Counted from the first letter of the stretch, positions 33,809 to 43,049 are shown. The stretch is DNA of 64,000 bases from Chitinophagales bacterium (GCA_017303455.1 JAFLBM010000006.1:1-64000); one strand, 5' to 3'. Notes: generated by a model not told the origin, from the letters alone. Made by a program: numbers and translations.

Positions 33809-33871
33809 AAAAATGAACTGGTTCAACTTCTGTACAGCAGCGGTCAGGCATTCTTGAACCAGTTCATTTTT
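33809..33871. promoter_or_regulatory. Double operator-like dyad between doxX and the outer-membrane protein gene
   Basis: AAAAATGAACTGGTTCAA (33809-33826) and its exact reverse complement (33854-33871) form perfect 18-bp arms around 27 bases. Each arm contains its own palindrome TGAAC-N2-GTTCA (33814-33825 and 33855-33866); the two centres are 41 bp apart, near four helical turns. A half-like ATGAAC occurs again at 33788-33793. This looks like a paired regulator site in a divergent promoter. The Crp/Fnr regulator at 34542-35150 is the nearest candidate protein. Confidence 0.7.
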
Positions 33872-33917
33872 GGGCAAACCGGTTCGGCGCAGATTTGCAG
33901 CAGTTAAACAATGCAAT

Positions 33918-34550
33918 ATGAAAAAGACAATAGTGGCGGCCGGGGTATTTTTTTTATCCTATGCTGCCGTAGCACAAACCGGGCCTGCTGAATTGATGGC
34001 GGGTGATAAATACATACACTACCAGCATTCCCTTGCACAATTCTTCAGCACGGAATCCCCTACCGGGTGGCAACATATTGCCACGCTGATCAAACGATAC
34101 GACAAGGCTGGTGGAAAAGCGAAACTGGCGGATGAGCTGATGAACCAGGTCTATATTACCGCTCAACTTTCCCGGGTATTCTCCGTGAAAGGCGGTTTGT
34201 TTTATACCAATACCGGGGGATTTAAACCATCAGCCGGCATCCAGGTATTTATCCATAAAAAAAACTGGCGGTTGCTGCTATCACCCCGGGCAGATATTGC
34301 CAAGAAGGCTTCGTATGAATTATTTACCATGGCAGAATTCACACCTGCTGTAGCTGCGGAAACAAAATTATACATCAGGTTGCAGGCAATGAGTAATGCA
34401 GGGGCACAACATAACAGGAGTTACCAGTTGCTGCGACTGGGAATTGAACGCAAAGGGATCCAGTATGGGGCCGGTATTACTACTGATGAATACGGAACCA
34501 ACGGGATCGTGCATGTGAACACAGGTGTTTTTATCCGGAAGCTATTTTGA
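33918..34550 (+). CDS. Exported hypothetical protein, probable outer-membrane
   Basis: 210 residues with signal peptide (ends AAVAQ-TG). After about 70 helical residues the chain turns strand-rich (GGLFYTNTGGFKPSAGIQVF, KLYIRLQAMSN, GIQYGAGITTDEYG) and ends in VNTGVFIRKLF, a barrel-like C-terminus. No family recognised. It shares the divergent control region with doxX and its stop overlaps that of the Crp/Fnr gene by nine bases. Confidence 0.7.
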   Translation: MKKTIVAAGVFFLSYAAVAQTGPAELMAGDKYIHYQHSLAQFFSTESPTGWQHIATLIKRYDKAGGKAKLADELMNQVYITAQLSRVFSVKGGLFYTNTGGFKPSAGIQVFIHKKNWRLLLSPRADIAKKASYELFTMAEFTPAVAAETKLYIRLQAMSNAGAQHNRSYQLLRLGIERKGIQYGAGITTDEYGTNGIVHVNTGVFIRKLF

Positions 34551-35150
34551 CGGCCCTGTCCTGTTTCTTTGACGGGATACGATCCGCTTTTTTATTTTGC
34601 TTAAGAACTCGGCAGACATGCCCAGGTAAGAGGCAATATGTTTTTGCGGAATTTGCTGGTCCATGGCAGGATAGGCAGTACGGAAAGTAATGTAGCGTTG
34701 TTCTGCATCGAGGCTGAGGTTTTGCAATATCCTGTACTGGAAGGAAGCATAGGCATTTTGTATCAGCAGGCGGAATCCTCTTTCCAGGACGGGCACTTCA
34801 CGGTAAAGCAACTGAAGATTATCATAGGAGATAGAGGATACATCGGTATCTTCCAGTGCTTCTGTATACAGGATACCTTTTTGCTGGGTGATAAAGCTTG
34901 GGAAATCGCCGGTCCACCAGTCGCTGATACCGAGTTGTATGATGTGTTCCTGCCCGCTGTAATCAATATAATACACCCGTACACTTCCTTTCTCAATAAA
35001 ATTGGTATAGCGGTTCACTTCTCCCTCCTTCGTAATAAAATCACCTTTACTGAAATGGCGTTCTGTAAGGTGTGAAGAGATCACCCGGTATTCTTCATCC
35101 CCGATAGGAACAAAATTCCTGAGATTGTTTATCAGCAGCGCTTTCTCCAT
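34542..35150 (-). CDS. Crp/Fnr family transcriptional regulator
   Basis: 202 residues: a cyclic-nucleotide-binding-like N-domain (ERHFSKGDFITKEGEVNRY, GSVRVYYIDYSGQEHII) and a C-terminal helix-turn-helix (QIPQKHIASYLGMSAEFLSKIKK). Most Bacteroidota members of this type lack cAMP-contacting residues. It lies next to the doxX cluster and may act on the 33809-33871 dyads; that link is an inference. Confidence 0.9.
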   Translation of the reverse strand: MEKALLINNLRNFVPIGDEEYRVISSHLTERHFSKGDFITKEGEVNRYTNFIEKGSVRVYYIDYSGQEHIIQLGISDWWTGDFPSFITQQKGILYTEALEDTDVSSISYDNLQLLYREVPVLERGFRLLIQNAYASFQYRILQNLSLDAEQRYITFRTAYPAMDQQIPQKHIASYLGMSAEFLSKIKKRIVSRQRNRTGPSK

Positions 35151-35216
35151 ATACTATAAATGTAGAAAGAAACTTGTAATGAAGTTGCCCCGCCTGATTT
35201 GTAAACCGTGAAAAAT

Positions 35217-36140
35217 TTACTGGTACAGTTTTGTTTTCAAAACCGTCTTCACACTATCCGCCAGCCCGTTGAATAAATTGAGGGGGATACCGGCGGCATT
35301 GGCTTCGGTCTCTAAAGCATTCACGGTAGTTATATAATTACGCCACGCATTCTTGCCGGTGCTGGTTGTATTGTATAAACTATTATTGTTCGGCATATTC
35401 ACGGCGAGGATGGTGGCGGTACTTCTTATCCTGGCCAGGTCGCCGGTTCCTTTGGGAATAACCAGGATCACTTTCCATACTTTGGCGGGTACGGTCACAT
35501 TGCCATTGGCTAAACTGTTGACAAGACCTGTAGCATTATAACCACCGGTGCCCATATTGCCCATTACCACAAAGGCTTCATTATTGGTGCCCACCAATGT
35601 ATTTCTTGTATAGGTTTCCAATCCTTCCCAGGGTCCCTGGTTGAAGTTGGCAGCCTGCGGAATAATATTTGTCATCAGGAAGGTAGAAGAGTTGGCCGCT
35701 ATGGAAGATGTGCGGTCACCCGAAGGGCAATTATGCCCCCGGTCAAAACCACTGCCGGTATAATCGGAGGTTTGCACCTGGTACCAGCCGGCTGGTAATC
35801 CTGCATCACCACGAAAATCATCCTGTCTTGGTGTGCCGCCAATATCATCGCTTTGTAAATGCCAGGCCACCCAAACCGGGATGCCGCGGCTTTTGCTGTA
35901 GGCGGTTTTATAATAACCATTGTCCTTATAATAATTCTCCGGGAAACTTACAGAGCTGGTAGCCAGTGTCGGGTTGCCCGGCAGCAGGGGTTCATTATCA
36001 CCGGTAACAACAATGGGTGGTGTTGGAGGAGTGGGCGTTGCAGGCGGGGTGGGTGCCGTGCCGCCATCATTACTTTTATCGCAGGATACTAATGTGCTTA
36101 TGAAAAGGATGGCGAACCATCTGCATAGAGTACGTTTCAT
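35217..36140 (-). CDS. DNA/RNA non-specific endonuclease, lipoprotein
   Basis: 307 residues. Lipoprotein signal (FISTLVSCDKS), a Pro/Thr-rich linker (residues about 28-45), then the NUC1 domain: strand WVAWHLQSDDIGG, catalytic GFDRGHNCPSGDRT and SSTFLMTNIIPQAANFNQGPW with the metal-binding Asn, EGLETYTRN. It would degrade extracellular or periplasmic nucleic acids, for feeding or competition. Confidence 0.9.
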   Translation of the reverse strand: MKRTLCRWFAILFISTLVSCDKSNDGGTAPTPPATPTPPTPPIVVTGDNEPLLPGNPTLATSSVSFPENYYKDNGYYKTAYSKSRGIPVWVAWHLQSDDIGGTPRQDDFRGDAGLPAGWYQVQTSDYTGSGFDRGHNCPSGDRTSSIAANSSTFLMTNIIPQAANFNQGPWEGLETYTRNTLVGTNNEAFVVMGNMGTGGYNATGLVNSLANGNVTVPAKVWKVILVIPKGTGDLARIRSTATILAVNMPNNNSLYNTTSTGKNAWRNYITTVNALETEANAAGIPLNLFNGLADSVKTVLKTKLYQ

Positions 36141-36327
36141 GCAGCGAAGGTAAAGGATGAAGAGCTTAGCTGTTTATGATTCTTAATAATTGCTACTACC
36201 CCAAATCTTCATCTTCTTTATCTGCCTGCATAAAACCGGCAAGAACTGATCTACCGCTTTGTGGTATTGGATTTCCTGCAGAACGAAACTATTTTCATAG
36301 ATAAAGTAAAGAGATTTTATACGTTTC

Positions 36328-36765
36328 ATGCAGCTGTCCCACTATTCATATAAAACAAATGACAACTATCTTGACTATGAGTTTATCAGTACAGGACCCA
36401 AAGGACGGATTAAGAAAATCGTTCGCTTTACACAAATCAGCAGCAATGTTTTCAATCTTGGGTTTGGTGATCTTGACGATCAAACAGGTGAAATAAGCGA
36501 TATAAGTGTAACAAATAATAACGACAGCAGGAAAGTATTGGCAACAGTAGCATCAACTATAAACGATTTCACCCTCCAATACCCGAATACCTGGATCATT
36601 GCGAAAGGAAGTACAATATCCAGAACAAGGCTATACAGGATGGGAATTACAAATCATTGGCAGGAAATTAGCCGTGATTTTGAAGTATTTGGATTAAAAG
36701 AAGGCTCCTGGCAGCCGTTCGAATTACGAAAAGACTACGATGCCTTTTTAGTACGTCGCCTCTAA
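36328..36765 (+). CDS. Hypothetical protein, DUF6934-like
   Basis: 145 residues, soluble. It starts SHYSYKTNDNYLDYEFISTG and contains GRIKKIVRFTQI, FNLGFGDLDDQTGEISDISV and a central RKVLATVASTINDFTLQYP; a pattern I associate with DUF6934 proteins of Bacteroidota. The next small basic gene follows after 23 bases, so a toxin-antitoxin-like two-gene unit is possible. Function unknown. Confidence 0.65.
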   Translation: MQLSHYSYKTNDNYLDYEFISTGPKGRIKKIVRFTQISSNVFNLGFGDLDDQTGEISDISVTNNNDSRKVLATVASTINDFTLQYPNTWIIAKGSTISRTRLYRMGITNHWQEISRDFEVFGLKEGSWQPFELRKDYDAFLVRRL

Positions 36766-36788
36766 AATATAATTTGTAAATTTGTGCC

Positions 36789-36959
36789 ATGCCGGTAGCG
36801 AATAAAAATAAAAAAGCAACAAGCAAAAAAACCCTTGCCGTAGTTGACCCTAAGGTTGGCAACTACGAGAAGCATCCTTTTTTTGTAAAAAAAGCAAATG
36901 AAGCAAAAGCTTTACTGAAAGCGGTGGGCTTACCCAAAAAACTGGTCAAAGCAAAATAA
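36789..36959 (+). CDS. Small basic protein (56 residues) paired with the DUF6934-like gene
   Basis: The frame opens at ATG 36789 and gives a lysine-rich product starting MPVANKNKKATSKKTLAVVD, with VGNYEKHPFFVKKANEAK in the middle and a short helix ALLKAVGLPKKL. About a third of residues are basic. A good ATG, a convincing terminator right after (36979) and tight spacing to the preceding gene support a real gene. Family unknown to me. Confidence 0.6.
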   Translation: MPVANKNKKATSKKTLAVVDPKVGNYEKHPFFVKKANEAKALLKAVGLPKKLVKAK

Positions 36960-36978
36960 GATAGTACATCATCAATAA

Positions 36979-37012
36979 AAGCCCTGTTTCGATCAGCAAC
37001 GGGGCTTTTGCA
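36979..37012 (+). terminator. Rho-independent terminator
   Basis: AAGCCCTGTT pairs with AACGGGGCTT (one G-T pair) around a ten-base loop, then TTTTGCATTTTT. Confidence 0.8.
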
Positions 37013-37134
37013 TTTTTAACAGGCACCACACCACAAGTCCTCCCCATTTCATCCCGCACAATCCCCAGTTAATACCTTCCCTGCTTAGTGGTTTGGATAA
37101 ACCGCATCATCTTGCAAGGCCTAATTAAACCACT

Positions 37135-39156
37135 ATGCAAAAATTCATACTTGTGATCAGTTGTGTACTGATCAGTATTACCGGTTTTTCACAAACCAAA
37201 CCCAAAGAGCTGCCTGCCGACCCCACCAAGTGGAGCATGGAGGATATGAAACGCTTTGCGGCCTTACCGGCTTCCGAACAGGAAGCATTCAAAAAGAAAA
37301 TGCTGCAGCAGGCCGAAGGACAACTGAAACAAAAAGCCGATGCTCTCAATCTTACCATTGATGAAACCATATTGCCCACCACGCAGATCAAACCACCGGT
37401 ATTAGACCTGAAACGGATCTCAGCCATACCGGTAACGCCACCCACAAGACAGCAACTGTTGCAGAATGTATCGAAGATGGAGCTGGCACTGAAGAAAGCT
37501 GTGCCGCCACAAACCGTGCAATCGGTGGAAGAGTTTGCTGCTAATAAATCCGTGAAAGAAATACAGTCGGCCAGTACCGGTGGCTGGTATGACAGTAAAC
37601 CCGAAGCAGCATTGTTGCTCGGTATGAAAGCTGTGGCCAAAGATCCTGCTGATGCAGTAGGGTTGAATAACCTGGCTGCCTTACTGAATATGACCGGAAT
37701 GGAGCACCAGGCCATTCCTATTTTACAGCATTGTATGGAAACCCACCCGGAGAGTGCCACCCTGCTCAATAATATGGGACAAGCCTGGTTAGGTTTAGGT
37801 GATCTCGTGAAGTCCAAACAATTCTTAGAACGTTGTTTGAAATTAGATGACCTGAACCCCGAAGCCAACCGTTCGATGGCGATGATCTACCTGTTCGGGA
37901 ATGATATGACCAATGCGCTGAAACATTTTGAAAAAGAAATGCAGGTGGGACAACGCAAATCTTCCCTTGCACAATTGGTGAAATCCGGTCATCGTGATAA
38001 GATCAATTTAGCGAAGCTGCGCAAGCAGAAACAACAAATGGATGGAGTGGATAACCGGGATTTCTTTTCGGAGATCCATCTGGATAAATTCAAGATTCCC
38101 GATCCGCCGGCCAGTTCGCTGCTCACGGCCAAATGGAGGCAGGAGCACCAGCCCCTGTTTGAAGCCATCTCTGAAGAAATGCTGTTCTGGATGAATGCCG
38201 GCCAGCCCACGGAAGAGCAGCTAAAAGAAGAAGGCAAAAAATATCCCGGTATGTATCATGACCTGGTGAATGAACTGCTGAGTGATCTCGGCGACCAGTA
38301 TATTCCCCTGCTGGCCTATATCACCGAAGATGACCTGCCGCACCTGGAGCAACTGCATTACCAGTATATGGAAAAGGACAAGGCCATTGTGTGCCCGGAT
38401 GCAGCGGGGATGAGCCCCGAAGCTTATCATAAACTTTGCTGCACCCTGAAGACACCACCCATTGATGACCTGATGAACAAGTATAACAGCTATGTGATGA
38501 GCAAGGTGAAGGAAGCGCAGTCCAATTACAAACAATATATCAATGGCATCATCAGCATCGTGCAGTTAGACCCCAGCCTGTCGAACAAGATGCTGGTGTA
38601 CCGTTCGGTGGGCAATTATTTTGCCTGGCTGCATGGTGCCATCGGGGCCTTGCTGATCAAGGAGCCGTATATGACCTGTTTTGATAATAATATCAGCATT
38701 GAAGAAGCGGAAGCCCAACTGGAATCGGCCCGCAGCGTGGACCTGCAATGTCCTTCCTGGCTGAAGGTGGATGTATCGCTGAAAGTGGCCAAGCTGAAAG
38801 CCGATTGCAATGGCTTTAATATAGAAGCCGACGTGTACAAACTGATACAGGTGGGTGCCGAAAAGAAATTCAAAACAGGCACTTCCACTTTGTATGTAGG
38901 CGCCGGTATCAAAGGCAGTTTTAAAAAGCTGGCTTCCGGTTCCATCAAGCAGCAGTTCTATATCGTGTTTGACAACAACAATGATTTTGCTGATCTCGGT
39001 ATGCGGGGCAGTGCCAGTGGCGATTTGGCCAGCGGCATGGTAGGTGTGGATTTCAGTTATGACTTTGCGATGAATGCCGGTTTCAATGCACAGGGCAAGG
39101 TGAAGAGCGGCTGGATCACCAACTGGGAGAAAGCGATCAGTTATATACCGAAGTAG
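37135..39156 (+). CDS. Exported TPR-repeat protein
   Basis: 673 residues with signal peptide (ends TGFSQ-TK). Residues about 20-160 are a helical, glutamine/lysine-rich part (SEQEAFKKKMLQQAEGQLKQ). Residues about 185-290 are tetratricopeptide repeats: AVGLNNLAALLNMTGMEHQA, ATLLNNMGQAWLGLGD and PEANRSMAMIYLFGND. The rest is helical, then strand-like (TSTLYVGAGIKGSFKKL). Two cysteine-bearing stretches (KAIVCPDAAG, LCCTLK) are present. Probably a periplasmic or surface scaffolding protein; no catalytic motif was recognised. Confidence 0.8.
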   Translation: MQKFILVISCVLISITGFSQTKPKELPADPTKWSMEDMKRFAALPASEQEAFKKKMLQQAEGQLKQKADALNLTIDETILPTTQIKPPVLDLKRISAIPVTPPTRQQLLQNVSKMELALKKAVPPQTVQSVEEFAANKSVKEIQSASTGGWYDSKPEAALLLGMKAVAKDPADAVGLNNLAALLNMTGMEHQAIPILQHCMETHPESATLLNNMGQAWLGLGDLVKSKQFLERCLKLDDLNPEANRSMAMIYLFGNDMTNALKHFEKEMQVGQRKSSLAQLVKSGHRDKINLAKLRKQKQQMDGVDNRDFFSEIHLDKFKIPDPPASSLLTAKWRQEHQPLFEAISEEMLFWMNAGQPTEEQLKEEGKKYPGMYHDLVNELLSDLGDQYIPLLAYITEDDLPHLEQLHYQYMEKDKAIVCPDAAGMSPEAYHKLCCTLKTPPIDDLMNKYNSYVMSKVKEAQSNYKQYINGIISIVQLDPSLSNKMLVYRSVGNYFAWLHGAIGALLIKEPYMTCFDNNISIEEAEAQLESARSVDLQCPSWLKVDVSLKVAKLKADCNGFNIEADVYKLIQVGAEKKFKTGTSTLYVGAGIKGSFKKLASGSIKQQFYIVFDNNNDFADLGMRGSASGDLASGMVGVDFSYDFAMNAGFNAQGKVKSGWITNWEKAISYIPK

Positions 39157-39210
39157 GGAGCTGGTTGAGAAGTTGATGAGTTGACAGGGTCGGAGGATGA
39201 ACATTTCTGG

Positions 39211-39525
39211 ATGCGGGTGCACCCGGTAACGATCGTGGCGGTGCTGGCCGCTTTGCTGCTGCACCTGAAGGAAAGGACCCGCCGCCCTTTTCTTATAGCC
39301 GCCTTTGTTATTTATGTGCTGGTGCTGGTGGCCACGGCGGTTTATTTTGTGCCGGAGCTGCTGGCCTTTGCCAAAAGTGCGGACAATAGCCATGTGAGTG
39401 CCGATGAATGGTTGCAGCGGGGGCAACGCTGGCAGCAGTGGAGCCGGCTGCGGGGCAGTTGTATGCTGGCCGGGTTTATTATACTGTTACTGGCATTGTT
39501 AAAAAATGAAAAGCAAACCGGGTAA
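39211..39525 (+). CDS. DUF1772-like membrane protein, probably 5'-truncated
   Basis: 104 residues from the ATG at 39211; three hydrophobic segments. HPVTIVAVLAALLLHLKERT, a second helix IAAFVIYVLVLVATAVYFVPE, and WLQRGQRWQQWSRLRGSCML match the C-terminal two thirds of DUF1772-type proteins, which normally carry a further 50-60 residues with a first membrane helix. The preceding stretch is a short low-complexity GAGTTGA-like run, so the 5' end seems lost. A TTG start at 39181 adds only ten residues. Confidence 0.55.
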   Translation: MRVHPVTIVAVLAALLLHLKERTRRPFLIAAFVIYVLVLVATAVYFVPELLAFAKSADNSHVSADEWLQRGQRWQQWSRLRGSCMLAGFIILLLALLKNEKQTG

Positions 39526-39538
39526 TGAAGGAATGGCA

Positions 39539-42500
39539 CTATTTGATCAGCACCACAGTACCTTTTTCTGTTTGTATGGACTCCCCTTCTAACTGGTAGC
39601 TGCAGATCCAAACAAACACATTGCTGTCCTGTTGTGATGACCGGTGTTCACCTTCCCATCCCCTGTTAATATCCTTTGTTTCAAAAACAACTTGCCCCCA
39701 ACGGTTGAAGATGCGGAAAGAATACTGTTTTATATTGCCAAACAACATAGGCTTGAATACATCATTCTTTCCATCTTTATTGGGTGTAAATGCAGTTGGA
39801 ATATAAAATCCTTTCAAGCATTCTTTCGGGTTCACTATGATACTATCCTTTGCTGTGCAATTATTATTATCCGTTACCTGCAAAGTATAGAGACCGGGTT
39901 GTGTTATAGTAATTACCGGTCCGGTGGTACCAGTACTCCAGGTGTACCGGTTGTATTGGCCAATTGATTTTAATTCAATAGTTCCATAATCACAAATGGC
40001 TGTATCAGGAGGTAGAATACCAGAAGGTAGCGGCAACAGCTGGCTGATCACAGTTGTGTCTGTACCCCTGCAGCCATTGTTATCAATTACTGTTACACCA
40101 TATATGCCGACGGTATCTACAATTATTGCCGGACCCGTATGTCCATTGTTCCATAAGTAGGAGGAAAAACCGCTGCCTGCATCAAGTATTCTGTTATCGC
40201 CTGTACAAAGAGATGGATTATGATCCAACGCCACCACGGGTAGTGAAAACAGTGTTGGCACCTGTATGGTATCAGCAGCATTACATCCATCTGCTGTTGT
40301 TGCCCATACATGGTAGATGCCCGGGTTATGAACAACCAGTTGTGATGTGTTGCTGCCGGTATTCCAGTTGTAGGTTACAAATCCGGTTCCTGCATTTAGT
40401 AAAAGACTATCACCCCTACAAAAACTCCTGTCGGGTCCAAGAGTAATGGCAGGAGAAGAAAAAACACGGATACGTACAGTATCAAATGCAAAACAGCCAG
40501 GCGTTTTTTCAGCTATCAGTGTGTACATGGTATCTGCCAAAGGATTAGCGATGATACGGGGGCCTGAATTAGTGTTCAGGTTATAATCAGGAGACCATGT
40601 ATAATTAATAAAGCCTGGCGTTGCCTCTACCTGTATCGTATCATTATTACATTTTGTCCGGTCGGGTCCGATGGAAAGCGGGATTGGCGGATGCGCTGCA
40701 ACATAAACTGTATCAGAAAAAGTACCGCCGCATGCATTGGTAGTGGTTACATAATAAATTCCGGGTTGTGTAACCGTAAAGACAGAATCAATTGCACTTA
40801 TGCTTCCGTTTTGCCATTGATAACTTGCATAGCCTGCATGGGCATTCAGGTATAAGGTGTTGCCCGGGCAAATCACTGTATCGGGACCAAGGTTAAGGGA
40901 TGCCGGTGCCTGCAGCACGTTAATCCAGACCGAATCTTTATGCAGGGTGCATCCCTGCACGGATCCATAGATATAACCCGACCATGCCGCATCAAACTGA
41001 AAAACCACTGTTGAATCATTCAACTGAACTACAGAGCTGACTGCCGAGGTATCAAATTGCAGGGGAACCAAGCTTCCGCATTCCCTGTTTTTCCGGATAG
41101 TTATAGTCAGCGGCTGACCAGGGCAGGTGGTGGTAGCCGAAGAAAGCAGTTTTACAGTATCACAATGTGATTGCTGAAAGCAGGCAGGGATACGGTTGGG
41201 GGTATGGGTTGAAACGGTAATGGTTTTATTATTACTTTCATAAAAAACCTGGTACCCTACACTGTCAAGCCACCAGGCGTCTGTATCATAATTAACCGGT
41301 TCTGCAATTGTCAGCGACTCATCCAAACCCAGGCAAACAGAAGCAGTATCAGCGGGATGGAGTTTTAAAAAATCGTTTCTGTTTTGCCCGTTGATGCTGT
41401 CGCCCAAAATTTTTGTAACAAGATCAGTCCCATCCGGCAGCCGTACAGCATTATTTTCAAAAGGATTTCCTTCATTGGTAAATGTTCTCATCCGGCGTTT
41501 CAGGATCTGTCCGTTCCGGAATTGTGTGTAATAAATATCACCAGAAAAACCGCCCCGCGGAACCAGGTAGCTGAGCAGGCCTGAGCCATCGGGGAAAACT
41601 GTCACTTTGGTGTTATAGAGATTTGTTTCCACGGCACTGCGAAAAACGGTGGCAGTAACAAAATTCAGGTTACTGTCTATTTCAACTACTGAAGCCTGGT
41701 AAAGCGGTGTAATACCATTCCACTGCCATAACCAATAGCCGTAGCATTTACCTCCCAGCAGGTAGTTTCCGTTTGATTTAATTGTAAAATCCTCAGCCGA
41801 GAGGAGTTCCACTTTATAACCGGCTGTATCAGTGGTTTTAAATGTTTTACTGCTGATGGTATCCCCGGTTTGTTTATTGATACGGATAACACTAAGACGG
41901 GTGGCATTGGCACTAAAGCGGCCAAAATACCTGATCTCATCAGACCGGATTTCTATTCCAAACGGAAGATCAAACACGGCAAACCCGTTATTGCTATATT
42001 GGTATAAATTACTCCAGGTGATGGAACCGTTAGTGGAATTTATCTTTATCAGTGCCTTTCCCGAACTCCAGTGCGGACCGCAAAAGTAAAGGTCGCCTGT
42101 AAAAGGGTCTTCTTTCATATCCTGCACATAAAAATAATCAGCACTTCCGTTGCCAAAGGTCCACATCCGGGATTTAAAGGTTTTGGACCAGATTACATTG
42201 CCGGTATTATCTGTTTTTGTAATAACAAGATCATCATTCTGGGTCGGTTCGTCATTCGTACTGCCGGCCATCAAGATGCTGCCATCGGCCAGTTCTATCA
42301 CTTTGTAATAATTAAAATAATTAAAACCGGTATGGTTGGCACTGTCATAAAGTTTATTCCAGATGATATTGCCGGAGAGATCGCATTTAAGTAAAAAGCC
42401 GCCACTGGTAAAAGGCGGGGATGACAAATAATAGGATCCGCTGATCAGCAGGTTGCCATCCGCAGTTAGTGCCGGATTATAGGAATAATAATAAACCGAG

Positions 42501-42781
42501 TCGCTTCGTAAAAAACTACGGCCGGTATTAACCTGGCAAATAGCTTGTTGGGATTCGGGCAACTGGCTGCGTACCTGCCGGGCTGCCGGGTGAGAAGACC
42601 CCGGGGTTCTGTTTTGCAAAAAAGAAGGCCGCGGGGTTTGCAGTCCTGCAGGAGATAGCCGGAAAACAGCTTCCACAGAATCAAGCTCTGTTTTTGTAAA
42701 GGGCCGCTGCTGTGCATAAATCGGAAAAACTGCAACTGCGGTAAGGTAAAAGCTAAGGGTAAGGCGGAAGAACAATTGCAT
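39539..42781 (-). CDS. Large secreted protein with type B T9SS (gliding-motility-associated) C-terminal domain
   Basis: 1080 residues with a signal peptide (AVFPIYAQ-QR). The first half, up to about residue 490, shows repeated strands such as LLISGSYYLSSPPF and ADGSILMAGSTND, like a beta-propeller. Then come several related 75-90 residue repeats with LNLGPDTVICPGNTLYLNA, ITLGPDRSFCRGDSLLLNAG and VALDHNPSLCTGDNRILDAG, each with GTYxV-like ends. The last 90 residues are the CHU_C domain: PTAFTPNKDGKNDVFKP, FRIFNRWGQVVFE and GWEGEH. It is exported by the type IX system and may be an adhesin. Confidence 0.9.
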   Translation of the reverse strand: MQLFFRLTLSFYLTAVAVFPIYAQQRPFTKTELDSVEAVFRLSPAGLQTPRPSFLQNRTPGSSHPAARQVRSQLPESQQAICQVNTGRSFLRSDSVYYYSYNPALTADGNLLISGSYYLSSPPFTSGGFLLKCDLSGNIIWNKLYDSANHTGFNYFNYYKVIELADGSILMAGSTNDEPTQNDDLVITKTDNTGNVIWSKTFKSRMWTFGNGSADYFYVQDMKEDPFTGDLYFCGPHWSSGKALIKINSTNGSITWSNLYQYSNNGFAVFDLPFGIEIRSDEIRYFGRFSANATRLSVIRINKQTGDTISSKTFKTTDTAGYKVELLSAEDFTIKSNGNYLLGGKCYGYWLWQWNGITPLYQASVVEIDSNLNFVTATVFRSAVETNLYNTKVTVFPDGSGLLSYLVPRGGFSGDIYYTQFRNGQILKRRMRTFTNEGNPFENNAVRLPDGTDLVTKILGDSINGQNRNDFLKLHPADTASVCLGLDESLTIAEPVNYDTDAWWLDSVGYQVFYESNNKTITVSTHTPNRIPACFQQSHCDTVKLLSSATTTCPGQPLTITIRKNRECGSLVPLQFDTSAVSSVVQLNDSTVVFQFDAAWSGYIYGSVQGCTLHKDSVWINVLQAPASLNLGPDTVICPGNTLYLNAHAGYASYQWQNGSISAIDSVFTVTQPGIYYVTTTNACGGTFSDTVYVAAHPPIPLSIGPDRTKCNNDTIQVEATPGFINYTWSPDYNLNTNSGPRIIANPLADTMYTLIAEKTPGCFAFDTVRIRVFSSPAITLGPDRSFCRGDSLLLNAGTGFVTYNWNTGSNTSQLVVHNPGIYHVWATTADGCNAADTIQVPTLFSLPVVALDHNPSLCTGDNRILDAGSGFSSYLWNNGHTGPAIIVDTVGIYGVTVIDNNGCRGTDTTVISQLLPLPSGILPPDTAICDYGTIELKSIGQYNRYTWSTGTTGPVITITQPGLYTLQVTDNNNCTAKDSIIVNPKECLKGFYIPTAFTPNKDGKNDVFKPMLFGNIKQYSFRIFNRWGQVVFETKDINRGWEGEHRSSQQDSNVFVWICSYQLEGESIQTEKGTVVLIK

Positions 42782-42804
42782 CTTCAAAAATAAATACTGC
42801 AACT

Positions 42805-42812
42805 CAAAAATA
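42805..42812 (-). promoter_or_regulatory. Candidate -7 box for the T9SS-B gene
   Basis: TATTTTTG on the minus strand matches TAnnTTTG, 24 bases before the chosen start at 42781. A second copy at 42785-42792 is too near the start to serve. Confidence 0.4.
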
Positions 42813-42953
42813 CTAATTCAAAAACAGCTTTTCCGGTGTTCAGCTGCTGTGTAGCACAAAAGACTTTCCATCCCCTCCGCCGGAGGGGCGGCAGCCTCTT
42901 TGCATAAACGACTTTTCAGGACGAGGTGGGTAAAACATTTTACCTTTATTGGT

Positions 42954-43046
42954 ATGGCCGATGTACAGGATAAGGTAACCCGTAGTTATAATATGCCGCA
43001 CCTCACCCCCAACCCCTCTCCTGAAAGAGAGGGGAATTATATTTGA
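42954..43046 (+). pseudogene. vsr remnant, N-terminal fragment
   Basis: The frame from ATG 42954 reads MADVQDKVTRSYNM, which matches the beginning of Vsr (conserved ADV-x-D, TRS-x-NM), then breaks off at a REP-like element encoding PHLTPNPSPEREG and stops. The rest of the copy is absent. The intact vsr starts four bases later (43050). Its C-terminal part may be the fragment at 44161-44292. Confidence 0.65.
43001..43036. repeat. REP-like element (family member 2)
   Basis: ACCCCCAACCCCTCTCCTGAAAGAGAGGGG; its reverse complement has the same hairpin-plus-GTTGGG layout as 1882-1916. It interrupts the vsr remnant after codon 14. Confidence 0.6.
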
Positions 43047-43049
43047 TAT

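Noticed and set aside
38566..39426. Long reverse reading frame over the end of the TPR gene
   Set aside because: Histidine- and glutamine-rich shadow translation, antisense to a signal-peptide-bearing gene.
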